In this document: piece after piece, positions 27,521-37,706 of the stretch | How the letters are laid out: the number at the start of each line of letters is the position of its first letter | Position numbering within the stretch: the first letter of the stretch is position 1 | Assembly (NCBI GenBank): GCA_963708625.1 | Contig: CAVPSV010000004.1 | Coordinates: 868,001 to 932,000, forward strand | Direction of reading: 5' to 3' | From: DASXIF01 sp036498145 | GTDB taxonomy: Bacteria > Actinomycetota > Actinomycetes > Mycobacteriales > Jatrophihabitantaceae | Length of the DNA stretch: 64,000 bases | Position numbers and translations under genes: made by a program | The notes under the pieces: model-generated | Told to the model about the DNA's origin: nothing | The model's database searches: none | Seen by the model: only the letters and a program-made list of their open reading frames with translations

Positions 27521-27946
27521 ATGACCGATCACCGCTCCTCGTCACCGCGTTCCGGACGAGCACCTACGCACACTGCGATCTCCCGTGCCGGACGGCTGCG
27601 CCGGCGCGCACGGCTGGCCAGCGGTGTGGTGGCCGCCGTCGGCGCCGCGCTGACCGCCACCGTGATCGCCGGCGTCGCCGAGACTGCGTCCGCGAAGACC
27701 ACGACCGGCACCGCGGCGACATCGTCCACCCGCACGTCGACCGCTGGTACATCGACGAGCGGCACGTCGACGGGCGGTTCTTCCGGTGCGGCATCGACCT
27801 CGACCGGCTCGTCCAAATCCACCGCGTCGTCGAAGTCCTCGAACTCGTCCGCCTCGACCGGCTCGTCCGACTCCTCGTCCACCTCGAGCGGCATCAGCTC
27901 GGCGAGCCAGGGCTCGACCACCACAGGCGGGAGCAACGGCTCATGA
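27521..27946 (+). CDS. Ser/Thr-rich exported or membrane-anchored protein (mucin-like)
   Basis: 141 residues. After a basic N terminus (GRLRRRARLASG) comes one hydrophobic stretch, VVAAVGAALTATVIAGVAET, then about 80 residues made almost only of Ser, Thr, Gly and Ala with a few Lys and Asp. No FMN-binding domain is present, although in many genomes this position before apbE holds one. The nearest thing to a flavinylation site is SSGAAS, which does not match the usual D-x-x-[ST]-G-A-[ST]. It could be a glycosylation acceptor for the downstream GT39 enzymes. Overlaps the next gene (ATGA). Confidence 0.65.
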   Translation: MTDHRSSSPRSGRAPTHTAISRAGRLRRRARLASGVVAAVGAALTATVIAGVAETASAKTTTGTAATSSTRTSTAGTSTSGTSTGGSSGAASTSTGSSKSTASSKSSNSSASTGSSDSSSTSSGISSASQGSTTTGGSNGS

Positions 27947-28908
27947 CGAGCGCAACCCGGCCGGCACCGGCACCGACACCGACGTCGCAGGCGTTCCGCG
28001 CGTGGAGCTGCACCATGCGGGTGGCCGTCGACGACACACGGGCGTTGCCACGAGCCGTTGCCGACGTCGTCACCCTGCTGGACCGCGTCGACGTCGCCGC
28101 GAATCGGTTCCGGACCGGCTCGGCGCTCACGATCGCGAACCAGCGCGCTGGACGGCCCACGCCGGTACCGCACCTGCTCGTCGACCTGGTCGCCGCCGCA
28201 CTGGACAGCGCCGCGGCCACCGACGGCGCGGTGGACCCGACGATCGGGCGCGCGCTGTCCGGTCTCGGCTACGACCGCGACATCGCCGACGTGGCCGCGG
28301 ACGGGCCGCCGATCCGCGCCCGGCTACGGCGGCGCACCTGGCGCGATGTCCGGCTCGACCGCGAGACGGGCCTGCTCACCGTTCCCGTTGGCACCGCGCT
28401 CGACCTCGGCGCGACGGCCAAGGCGTACACCGCCGACCTTGCCGCCCGGATGGTGCATGAGCGGTACGGCGTTGCTGCGCTGGTCGAACTCGGCGGTGAC
28501 GTCGCCGTGTCCGGGGCCCCGGCTGGCGGCTGGCTGATCCGGGTGGCCGAGCGCGAGCACGCCAACGGCCAGGTCGTCACGCTCACCGACGGCGGGATCG
28601 CCACCTCGAGCACGACCATCCGGCGGTGGCGACGCGCCGGGCAGACGGTGCACCACATCCTCGACCCGGCCACCGGCGTGCCTGCCGATGATGTGTGGCG
28701 CACCGTTTCGGTACACGCCGGCACCGCGCTCGCGGCCAATACCGCCAGCACCGCGGCGATCGTCAAGGGCGCCACGGCACTCGACTGGCTGCTGCACGCC
28801 AACGTCGCGGCCCGCTTGGTCGGCGACGACGGCACCGTCCGCGTCATCGGCGACTGGCCAGCACCGGACGCACCCACAACGACCGAGCCGCGCCAGGCGG
28901 TGGCGTGA
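27943..28908 (+). CDS. apbE: FAD:protein FMN transferase (ApbE family)
   Basis: Attaches FMN covalently to Thr/Ser of extracytoplasmic redox proteins. Of 321 residues, the family blocks are DRVDVAANRFRTGSALTIAN near 45, AAATDGAVDPTIGRAL near 94, DLGATAKAYTADLAA near 150 (usually DLGGIGKGY), LVELGGDVAVSG, HHILDPATGVPADD and ANTASTAAIVKG. No signal peptide is evident, unlike periplasmic enterobacterial ApbE, so export or a cytoplasmic form is uncertain. It overlaps both neighbours and belongs to the eight-gene operon. Confidence 0.85.
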   Translation: MTSATRPAPAPTPTSQAFRAWSCTMRVAVDDTRALPRAVADVVTLLDRVDVAANRFRTGSALTIANQRAGRPTPVPHLLVDLVAAALDSAAATDGAVDPTIGRALSGLGYDRDIADVAADGPPIRARLRRRTWRDVRLDRETGLLTVPVGTALDLGATAKAYTADLAARMVHERYGVAALVELGGDVAVSGAPAGGWLIRVAEREHANGQVVTLTDGGIATSSTTIRRWRRAGQTVHHILDPATGVPADDVWRTVSVHAGTALAANTASTAAIVKGATALDWLLHANVAARLVGDDGTVRVIGDWPAPDAPTTTEPRQAVA

Positions 28909-29522
28909 TGACCGTCTGGTACATCGCGCGTGGCGCCGGCCTGTCTGCGGTCGTACTGCTCACCGCCGCCACCTGCATCGGCGCCCTGCTCGGCGCGCGC
29001 CGGCCGGCACATCCGGGTGCGCGCGTGGTGCTGCAGCACATGCACCGCGCCGTGGCCAGCACCGCGCTCATCGTGCTGGGCGTGCACATCACCGCGATCC
29101 TCGCCGACTCCTATGCACACGTCGGTGTGGTGGGCGCGCTGGTACCGGGTCAGTCGGCCTACCGCGCCCTCTGGGTTGCGCTCGGTTCGATCGCCGTCTA
29201 CCTGCTGGTCGCGGTGGCCGCCACCGGTTTCCTGCGCGTACGGATGAGCCGCTCGCCGCGATGGACCGCGGCCTGGCGCGGCATCCACGCCGCCGCGTAC
29301 GCCGCCTGGGCAATGGCGATGTTGCACGGCCTGCGCAGCGGCACCGACTCCGGTGTGAGCTGGGTGCGCTGGACCTACATCTGCTGCGCGGCGGCGGTCG
29401 CCGGCTGCGTGGCCGTCCGGCTACTCGCGGGCGGCGCTTTCCGCAGCACCCCGGCCAGCAGCACCCCGGCCCGCATCGCGTCCGATCCGATCCCCCACCG
29501 AGTCACGGCAGGTGCCCGATGA
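28908..29522 (+). CDS. ferric-reductase-like transmembrane (heme b) protein
   Basis: 204 residues, six hydrophobic helices. Histidine pairs in helices (LQHMHRAVASTALIVLGVHI and RGIHAAAYAAWAMAMLHGL) match the heme ligands of the ferric-reductase-like/YedZ transmembrane family (PF01794). Its start ATG shares one base with the apbE stop (TGATG). It probably carries electrons across the membrane between cytoplasmic flavin/Fe-S proteins and an outside acceptor; that direction is inference. Confidence 0.75.
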   Translation: MTVWYIARGAGLSAVVLLTAATCIGALLGARRPAHPGARVVLQHMHRAVASTALIVLGVHITAILADSYAHVGVVGALVPGQSAYRALWVALGSIAVYLLVAVAATGFLRVRMSRSPRWTAAWRGIHAAAYAAWAMAMLHGLRSGTDSGVSWVRWTYICCAAAVAGCVAVRLLAGGAFRSTPASSTPARIASDPIPHRVTAGAR

Positions 29523-30824
29523 GTGTTCCCACGCTGCAGACCCCACCCCACTCGGCCAACACCGTGCCGGACGCACAACCGGGGCCCGGCCACAGCGCCG
29601 ACATTCCCGGGCACGCGGACGCGTGGCATATCGGTGCGCCGCGGCTGCTCGCCGGGCTGGCCGATGGGCACCGATCCCTCGATGCGCGCGCCCACCTGAG
29701 CCACGCACGGCCCGATGCCAGCCGACCGATCTGCACCGCCTGCTCGCCCACCTCGACGCCGTGCAGCTGACCGGGCGCGGTGGCGCCGGCTTCCCACTCG
29801 CCACCAAGGTCCGGGCCCTGCGCGGTTCGGATCGCACCGTGATCGTGAACGGCAGCGAGAGCGAGCCCGCGAGCCGCAAGGACCGGGTCCTGCTCACCCG
29901 AAGCCCGCACCTGGTGCTGGACGGAGCGCTCGCCATCGCCGACGCGGTCAGCGCGCGCCGGGTGCAGCGTGGCGGTGCACGATACCGAGCGGCCGAAGCC
30001 GCCGTGCGCGCCGCGCTGCGGGAACGACCCGACGCCGGACGCGTCAGCGTCGAACGCACGGCCGGCGGCTTCGTCAGCGGCGAGGCACGAGCAGTGGTCC
30101 GCGGTCTGTCAGCACCGGCCCGGCGGTGCCACCGGGTCGGCGTGAGCTGCCGACGGACTCCGGCCGGCTCGTCGTCAACACCGAGACCGCGGCGCAGGTG
30201 GCCGTGCTGTTGCGGATGGGCTGGCGCCGGTATCTCGACACCGGCACCCGTACCGAGCCGGGCACCACCCTGCTCACCATCGGCGGCGCGGTGGCACGGC
30301 CCGGCGTCGTAGAGGTGCCCCTCGGCACGCGGCTGGACATCGTGCTTCGTGCCGCGGGCGCCGTCAATCCGGTCGCCGTCGTCACCGGCGGATATCACGG
30401 CAGCTGGCTGCTGCCCATCGGCGCGATCGAACTGTCCCGCACGGGCCTCGCGGCCGCGGGCGGCGTTCTCGGCGCTGGCGTGCTGATGGTGCTCGACTCG
30501 CACACCTGCGCGCTGGGCGAGCTCAGCCGGGTGACCGGGTGGCTGGCCGCGCAATCGGCGCAACAGTGCGGGCCGTGCATGTTCGGGCTGCCCGCACTCG
30601 CCGGTGACGTGGCTGCGCTGCTCGCCGGCACGCCGCACGCGGCGGACGGCGCGTTCGCACACGTCCACGCCGTCACCGGGCGCGGAGCGTGCGCGCATCC
30701 GGACGGCACGGCCCGGTTCGTCAGCAGCGCGCTGCACGTACTGCAGGACGAGGTGGACGCGCACCGCCGCGGCGGATGCGGACGTCCGACGCTCGGCCAG
30801 TTGCCGGTGGGCGATCCGCGATGA
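29519..30824 (+). CDS. NuoF/RnfC-like NADH-binding Fe-S protein (frameshifted)
   Basis: About 435 residues after correction. TGRGGAGFPLATKVRALRG (FMN/NADH site), VIVNGSESEPASRKDR, VSVERTAGGFVSGEARAV, the SLBB-like GTTLLTIGGAVARPGVVEVP and the C-terminal AQQCGPCMFGLPAL give the order of the complex I 51-kDa subunit. The cluster motif retains only part of the usual four cysteines (CGPC plus later CAHP and GGCG). Frame breaks lie near 29704, 29719 and 30108, with a possible local excursion near 29970. It likely oxidises NAD(P)H and feeds the adjoining ferredoxin. Confidence 0.75.
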
Positions 30825-31069
30825 GCGCGACGACCAGGACTGCGGCTGAACAGGGCCTGCACATCGACTGGACCCGGTGCGACGGCCACGGACTCTGCGC
30901 GGCACTACTGCCCGAACACATCGGCCGTGACGAATGGGGATTCCCGATCCTGCCCGCGGCTGGCGTTGCGATCGAGCCACGGGTCCTCGCCCAGGTCGTG
31001 CACGCCTGCCCAGCGCTGGCGCTGCGCATCGAGCCGGCGCCGAAGCCGCCGCGGAGCCGGACCAGATGA
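30821..31069 (+). CDS. small ferredoxin, probably [3Fe-4S]
   Basis: 82 residues. Three cysteines are placed as in single-cluster actinobacterial ferredoxins: RCDGHGLCAALLPE near residues 20-33 and ACPALALRI near 64. The usual middle cysteine position is filled by Ala, which points to a three-iron cluster. ATG 30821 overlaps the NuoF-like gene and its own stop overlaps the glycosyltransferase gene (ATGA on both sides). Confidence 0.83.
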   Translation: MSATTRTAAEQGLHIDWTRCDGHGLCAALLPEHIGRDEWGFPILPAAGVAIEPRVLAQVVHACPALALRIEPAPKPPRSRTR

Positions 31070-32304
31070 CCGCACTGTCCGTCGAGTCGCTCGGCGCACA
31101 CGGGAAACCTGCAGATAGCGCCGCAGACAGCGCGGCGAACCGCAGTGGGTCGGACGTCGAGATCGTCGTCCCGGTGTTCAACGAAGAGCGGGATCTGGAG
31201 CCCAGCGTCCGCCGGCTGCACGCCTACCTGCGCGATCAGTTCCCGTTCTCGGCGAGCATCACCATCGCCGACAACGCGAGCACCGACACCACCTGGTCGG
31301 TCGCGACCGCGCTCGCGGACGAGCTGTCCGGCGTTCGCGCCGTGCACCTGGACGCGAAAGGTCGCGGCCGTGCGCTGCGCCAGACATGGACGGACAGCAC
31401 CGCACAGGTCGTTGCCTACATGGACGTGGATCTGTCCACCGACCTTGCCGCGCTGCTTCCGCTCGTCGCACCGCTGCTGTCCGGACACTCCGACGTCGCG
31501 ATCGGCAGCCGGCTGGCGCGAAGTTCGCGGGTGGTGCGCGGGCCGAAACGCGAATTCGTCTCGCGCTGCTACAACCTGATCCTGCGCACCGCGCTGGGCA
31601 CCAGGTTCTCCGACGCGCAGTGTGGGTTCAAGGCCATGCGCGCCGAATGTGCGCGGGCGCTGTTGCCACACGTGCTCGACTCGGCCTGGTTCTTCGACAC
31701 CGAACTTCTGGTGCTCGCCGAACGCAGCGGGTTGCGCATCGCCGAGGTGCCGGTGGACTGGGTCGACGATCCGGACAGCCGGGTCGACCTGGTCGCCACC
31801 GCGGTCGCCGACCTGCGCGGTGTGGCCCGCGTCGGCCGCGCACTGCTGCGCGGAGATTTGCCGATCCGCGAACTCGCCTCGCAACACGGGCGCGGGCCGG
31901 TACCGGTGCCGGGGGTCTCGGCCGGGTTCGCTCGGCAGGCGCTGCGCTTCGGTGCTATCGGGGTGTTGAGCACGCTTGCCTACCTTGCGTTGTTCCTGCT
32001 GTTGCGCCCGATGGGCGCGCAGCCGGCGAACCTGGTCGCCCTGCTCGTCACCGCATTGCTCAACACCGCCGCGAACCGTCGCTTCACGTTCGGCGTGACC
32101 GGTCGAGGCGCCGCTCGGCATCAAGCCCAAGGCCTGCTCGTGTTCGGCCTTGGCCTGGCGTTGACCAGCGGCGCGTTGGCGTTGCTGAACCACCTCACCG
32201 CGGCACCCGGTCGGGTGCTCGAACTGTGCGTCCTGATCGGTGCCAACCTCGCCGCGACCGTGCTGCGATTCGTCCTCTTCAAGGAATGGGTGTTCAAACG
32301 ATGA
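31066..32304 (+). CDS. family 2 glycosyltransferase fused to a GtrA-like flippase domain
   Basis: 412 residues. Residues 30-270 are a polyprenyl-phosphate glycosyltransferase of GT2: EIVVPVFNEERDLEPSVRRL, DNASTDTTW, AYMDVDLSTDL (metal-binding DxD) and DAQCGFKAM. Residues 285-410 are a GtrA-like domain with four helices (RFGAIGVLSTLAYLALFLLL, LLNTAANRRFTFG, FVLFKEWVFKR). It should load a sugar onto undecaprenyl or decaprenyl phosphate and help flip it for use by the GT39 enzymes encoded next. Overlaps on both sides. Confidence 0.87.
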   Translation: MTALSVESLGAHGKPADSAADSAANRSGSDVEIVVPVFNEERDLEPSVRRLHAYLRDQFPFSASITIADNASTDTTWSVATALADELSGVRAVHLDAKGRGRALRQTWTDSTAQVVAYMDVDLSTDLAALLPLVAPLLSGHSDVAIGSRLARSSRVVRGPKREFVSRCYNLILRTALGTRFSDAQCGFKAMRAECARALLPHVLDSAWFFDTELLVLAERSGLRIAEVPVDWVDDPDSRVDLVATAVADLRGVARVGRALLRGDLPIRELASQHGRGPVPVPGVSAGFARQALRFGAIGVLSTLAYLALFLLLRPMGAQPANLVALLVTALLNTAANRRFTFGVTGRGAARHQAQGLLVFGLGLALTSGALALLNHLTAAPGRVLELCVLIGANLAATVLRFVLFKEWVFKR

Positions 32305-34464
32305 CGACCACATCGACGCCGGCCGTGTTCCCGTACCCGGGATCAGCCACGTACGACGCGGCGCAGGAACCGCAGCCGCCGACGGGCGTACCGCAGACCG
32401 CCTGCGCGCACCGAACGACGATGGTCCTCCGAGCGGCTCGGGCTGATCGGGTTGCTGTTCGGCACCGCGGTGCTCTACCTGTGGGGCCTCGGCGCGTCCG
32501 GATACGCCAACGATTTCTACGCCGCCGCGGTGCAGGCCGGCACGAAGAGCTGGAAGGCGTTCTTCTTCGGCTCGTTCGACTCGTCGAACTTCATCACGGT
32601 GGACAAGCCGCCCGCATCGCTGTGGCCGATGGAGCTGGCCGGGCGCATCTTCGGGTTCAACTCGTGGTCGATGCTGGTGCCGCAGGCGATCGAGGGCGTG
32701 CTCGCGGTGTGGCTGCTCTACGCCACCGTGCGACGGTGGTTCGGTGCCCGCGCCGCGTTGCTGGCCGGCGCGCTGCTGGCATTGACGCCGGTCGCGGTGT
32801 TGATGTTCCGGTTCAACAATCCGGACGCGCTGATGACGCTGCTGATCGTCGCTGCGGCCTACTGCGTGACGCGCGCGATCGACTCGGCGTCCACACGCTG
32901 GCTCGGGATTGCCGGGCTGATCATGGGATTCTCCTTCCTGGCAAAGGGATTGCAGCCGTTCACCGTCATTCCCGCATTGGCCATCGCGTACCTGGTTGCC
33001 GCGCCGACATCACTGCGGCGGCGCGCGCTGCAGTTGCTCGCTGCGGGCGCAGCGGTAGTGGTCGGTGCCGGCTGGTGGGTGCTCGCAGTCGAGCTGACCC
33101 CGGCGGCCGACCGCCCCTACATCGGTGGTTCCGGCAACAACACCGCGCTCGGGCTGGCGTTCGGCTACAACGGACTGAGCCGCATCACCGGTGGCTCCGG
33201 ACCGGGTGGCGGTGGCGCAAACTTCAGCGGCGCCACCGGCATCGGCCGGTTGTTCAACTCGCTCGACGGCGGACAGATCGCGTGGCTGCTGCCGACGGCG
33301 CTGGTTGCCGTCGTCGCGCTGGCCGTCCTCACCCGGCGGCTACCGCGCACGGATCGCACCCGTGCCGCGTTGCTGCTGTGGGGTGGCTGGCTGCTGGTCA
33401 CCGGCGGCGTGCTGAGTTTCGCGAGCGGGATCATCCACACCTACTACACCGTCGAGTTGGCCCCGGCCATCGCCGCGCTGGTCGCCATCGGTGCCACGCA
33501 GCTGTGGCGGCTGCGGTCCAACGCCGGGGCGCGGTGGACGCTCGCCGCCGGTGTGCTGATCACCGGTATCTGGAGCTGGGCGTTGTTGCGCCGCGCCTCG
33601 GACTGGCATCCGTGGGTGGCGTATCTGGTGCTCGCGGCCGCCGTGGCTGCGGCCGGCATGCTGCTGGTCGCGGACAGCATGGGCCGGCGGCTGGCGATCG
33701 CCACCGCCGTGGTGGCGCTGGTCGCGGTGGGCGGTGGCTCGGCCGCGTATGCAGTGGACACGGCGGCAACCGCACACACCGGCGCGGTGCCGATGGCCGG
33801 GCCCAGCACGGGTGCCGGCGTAGGCGGCCCCGGCGGCGGTCTGGGCGGTGGCGCCGCTGGCGGCGCGCGCGGCGGCTTCGGCGGCGGGCGACCGGCCGGC
33901 GGGGCGGCCCAATCCGGTGGATCAACCGCCGGTGGCCCGCCATCGGGAGGCTTCGGTGGCGGGGAGTTGCCCGCGGGCGGACCACCCGGACTCGGCGGCA
34001 ACGCAGCGGGCAACTCGACCGGCAATGCAACGAGCGGTGCAACCGGTGAGGCCACCGGCAACACGGCGCGCGGCGGTGTGGGCGGCGGCTTGGGTGGCGC
34101 GACGGCGGTGAATTCGGCGCTGACTGCGGCGCTCAAGGCAACGAACACCAAGTGGGCGGCCGCGGCGATCGGATCGCAGTCCGCCGGCCCGCTGGAGTTG
34201 GCCAGCGGCAAGGCGGTGATGGCGATCGGCGGTTTCAGCGGTTCCGATGACGCACCGACACTCGCGCAGTTCGAGGCAGACGTGCATGCCGGTCAGATCC
34301 GGTACTTCATCGCCGGCGGCGGAATCGGCGGCGGCGGCGGACCGGGTGGTGCCGGTGGCGGACAGGGTTCGTCGAGTGCGATCACCTCGTGGGTCCAGGC
34401 GCACTTCAAGACGGTGACGATCGGCGGCACGACCGTCTACGACCTGAGGATGCCGAGCTCATGA
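32301..34464 (+). CDS. GT39/YkcB-like membrane glycosyltransferase 1 (frameshift near the 5' end)
   Basis: About 720 residues. ATG 32301 opens a hydrophilic N terminus in one frame; one extra base near 32360-32430 shifts to the main frame at RWSSERLGLIGLLFGTAVLY. The luminal-loop aspartate motif region is GYANDFYAAAVQAGTKSWKA and FDSSNFITVDKPPASLWPM, typical of ArnT/PMT-type enzymes that use lipid-linked sugars. About eleven helices are followed by a long Gly-rich outside linker and a C-terminal globular domain (TKWAAAAIGSQSAGPLELAS to TVTIGGTTVYDL). It overlaps the second copy by ATGA. Confidence 0.83.
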
Positions 34465-36517
34465 CGACCACACTCACCCATCCGGGCCCGGCGCCGAGTG
34501 ATCGCGTCGCAGGCACGCAGACGACGTCGCCGTCGCTGGCGGCCCGCGTCTCTCACTCGGCGCGGGACCGGCTGGCCCTGCTCGCGCTGCTGACCGGCAC
34601 CGGTCTGCTCTACCTGATCGGCCTGTCGTCGTCCGGCTGGGCGAATCAGTTCTACGCGGCCGCGGCACAGGCCGGAAGCAAGAGCTGGAAGGCGTTCCTG
34701 TTCGGCTCGCTCGACGCGTCCAACTTCATCACCGTCGACAAGCCGCCGGCGTCGCTGTGGGTGATGGATGCCTCGGTTCGGCTGTTCGGGCTGAACTCGT
34801 GGTCGGTCCTGGTGCCGCAGGCACTCGAAGGCGTCGCCGCCGTCGCGATCCTCTACGCGGCGGTACGGCGAGTCGCCGGCCCGAGCGCCGGGCTGCTCGC
34901 CGGCGCGGTGCTCGCGACGACTCCGGTGGCGGCATTGATGTTCCGCTACGACAACCCGGATGCATTGCTGGTGCTGCTCATGACGGCGGCGGCGTACGCC
35001 ACCGTGCGGGCCGTCGAAGCCGGGCGGACTCGCTGGCTGGTGCTGATGGGCGCGCTGGTCGGGCTGGCGTTCCTGACGAAGATGTTGCAGGGCCTGCTGG
35101 TGCTGCCGGGCTTCGCCGGCGCGTACCTGTTCGCGGCACCCGTCGCGTTGCGGCGCAGGATCACGTCCGTTCTCGCATCGCTGCTGGCAATGGTGGTTGC
35201 CGCCGGGTGGTGGATCGCGCTCGTCGAGCTGTGGCCGGCCGGATCCAGGCCGTACATCGGAGGCTCGAACCACAACAGCATTCTGGAGCTGACGTTCGGT
35301 TACAACGGCGTCGGCCGGCTCACCGGCAGCAGCAACAACGGCAGCGTCGGTGGTGGCACCGGCGGATTCTCCTCGGGCCAGACCGGCCTGTTCCGACTCG
35401 TTCGGCGCGGAGATGGGGACGCAGATCAGCTGGCTGCTGCCGTCGGCGCTCATCGCCATCGCTGCACTGCTGTGGCTGACGCATGGGCGGTCGCGAACCG
35501 ATGCACTGCGCGCCAGCACGATCGTGTGGGGTGGCTGGTTGGTGGTCACCGGCGCGGTGCTCAGCGTCGCCAGCGGCATCATCCATCCGTACTACACAGT
35601 GGCGCTGGCACCGGCGATCGCTGCGCTGGTCGGTATCGGTGCGGTCGCGCTGTGGCGCGCGCGTTCGACGGAGGCGGCGCGCTGGCTGCTGGCTGCACTT
35701 GTCGCAGCGGGTGCGGGCTGGACATTCATCCTGCTCGGCCGGGCCAGTTGGCAGCCGGAATTGCGCTGGGCCGTGCTGTTGTGTGGCGGGGCAGCGGTGT
35801 TTGCCGTGCTGAGCGGCCGGCTGCGTGCCATTGTCGTCGCGCCGCTGGTCGCGATCGCCTTGCTGATCGGGCCGAGTGCGTATGCGGTGCAGACGGCCTC
35901 GACCGCGCACACCGGCGCGATTCCCACTGCCGGACCAGCATCGGCCGGCTTCGGCCGTGGTGGTGGCGGTGGCGGCGCGGCCGGCGGCCGCCCCGGCGGT
36001 GGGAACGGCGGGCCTGGAGGTGCTGTCGGCGGGCCTGGCGGTGGGCAGCAACCAGGGACAACGACCGGCGGCTTCGGCGGTGCGCCCGGCACCGGCCAAC
36101 GGCCAAGCGGAACTGCGCGGCGGGTTCGGCGGCGGGCAGCCCGGCGGCCTCGGCGGCGCGACCACGGTCAGCGCCGCACTTCGAACAGCGCTGCGTGCGG
36201 ACGCGGGCCAGTACACCTGGGTGGCCGCGACCACCGGCGACAACGAGGCGGCCTCGCTGGAGCTGGCGACCGGCGAGAGCGTGATGTCGCTCGGTGGATA
36301 CAACGGCACCGACCCGGCCATCACGCTGGCTCAGTTCAAGCAGCTCGTGGCCGCGCACAAGATTCACTACTACGTCGCCGACAGTCAGGGCTTCATCGGC
36401 TCGACCGCGGCGAACACCTCGACCGCGTACCAGATCCAGCAGTGGGTGACCTCGACGTTCACCGCGACCACGATCGGCGGCAGCACCGTCTACAACCTGA
36501 CCCCGTCGACCGGCTGA
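34461..36517 (+). CDS. GT39/YkcB-like membrane glycosyltransferase 2 (two frameshifts)
   Basis: Tandem paralogue of the preceding gene, about 684 residues when one extra base is removed near 35395 and another near 36105. Shared blocks: GWANQFYAAAAQAGSKSWKA, LDASNFITVDKPPASLW, NPDALLVLLMTAAAYATVRA, GIIHPYYTVALAPAIAALVG. It has a shorter Gly-rich linker and the same C-terminal domain (YTWVAATTGDNEAASLELAT to TIGGSTVYNL). The two copies differ clearly, so the duplication is old. Likely role: moving a lipid-linked sugar onto surface protein or polymer. Last gene of the operon. Confidence 0.83.
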
Positions 36518-36677
36518 CGCCGGGGGCAACAACGCGGCACTGGCAGCGAGGGGTACAAAAGGCTTCCCGCGGCTCGCCGGTACGATTCCGTGCGCGACGG
36601 GACAAGCAGCGGCATGATCACTGCCAGGGCAACGGCCGACCTGTCCGCCCCGCACTCGAAGGAATCCGTGACCGACC

Positions 36678-37675
36678 TTGGCGCGCACCCCCACCCGAGT
36701 AGCCCTCGCGCTGCTCGCGTGCCTGCCGGTGGCGCTGGCATCGACCGCATCCGCCTCGGCGCTGCCTGACGTCGGTGCCGCGGTTGCGGCCGCGGCGGCG
36801 CGGCTGCTCCAGGTCGGCCTGACCCACGCCACGCCGTGGCCGCGACCGGATCGACCCGAGGACCTGGGCCCGGTCCCCCGCGCGACGACAGCGCACGCGG
36901 CTGCGCCCGGACCGTCGACCGTGCCGGTGCTGGACCTGCACGGGGCAATCCTCAGCCCTGGTTGTGTGGGAACCGACGTGACCGCTCCGGTGGCCGGGCT
37001 GACGACCGTGCTCCGCCGCCACGGTTGGACCGGCCCGGTCCGCGGCGTCGCGTACTACTGCGCAGACAGCGGGCGCGGCGCCGTGGACATTCGCGGTACT
37101 GCCCGCCCCACTGCCGACACGAGCATCACCGACATCGCCCAGTTACTCGCCTGGTACGTGTACCGCAGCTACTCCAGCCACGGCGTTGCCGTCGATCTCG
37201 TGGGGCATTCGATGGGCGGCCTGATCATCCGCGACGCACTTGCCGGTGCCGGGAAACGCGGATTCCCGCCGTACCTGCGCGTGCGGGACGTGGTGACCAT
37301 CTCCGCGCCGTATGCCGGGATTCCGGCGCGATCGATCTGCCCGCTGCAATGCCAGCAGATGGCCTACGGCAGCGCGTACCTCGCGGACACCTCCCACTCC
37401 GCGAGCCCCCCGCAAGGCCGCGGCGGCACCAGTGGACGGAAATCGGCGGATCCCCGTGCGACTCCATCCCGGCGGCGTCCACCCTGGCGCTACGTGGCTC
37501 ACTTCGCGTCGACCTGGGCGATCGCACACCCGTCTGCTACACCCACCTCGGCTATCTCAACGATTCGAGCAGCGCCCGGAACCTGCCCGCCACGGTGACC
37601 TCGCCCGCCGGGCGCGTCACGCGCGTTACCGGACCGCACTCACTCGAATGGGTCTACCAGGGCTTAATGCGCTGA
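36678..37675 (+). CDS. secreted alpha/beta-hydrolase lipase/esterase (frameshifted)
   Basis: A secreted serine esterase. A signal peptide RTPTRVALALLACLPVALAS follows TTG 36678; the real start may be GTG 36668, which has AAGGA 5 nt upstream and needs one extra base removed. The nucleophile elbow is VDLVGHSMGGLIIRDAL near residue 175, with SAPYAGIP after it. Near 37410 the frame changes; the second frame holds GTQWTEIGGSPCDSIPAAST and VCYTHLGYLND, with the likely catalytic His. It resembles actinobacterial triacylglycerol-type lipases of the PGAP1-like kind; substrate unknown. Confidence 0.72.
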
Positions 37676-37706
37676 CATCCGTTGACGGGGTGCGGCCGGC
37701 AACCAG

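Noticed and set aside
27770..27800. SSGAAS in the Ser/Thr-rich protein as an ApbE flavinylation site
   Set aside because: The accepted motif needs an Asp three residues before and Ser/Thr after Gly-Ala; neither fits, and no FMN-binding fold is present.
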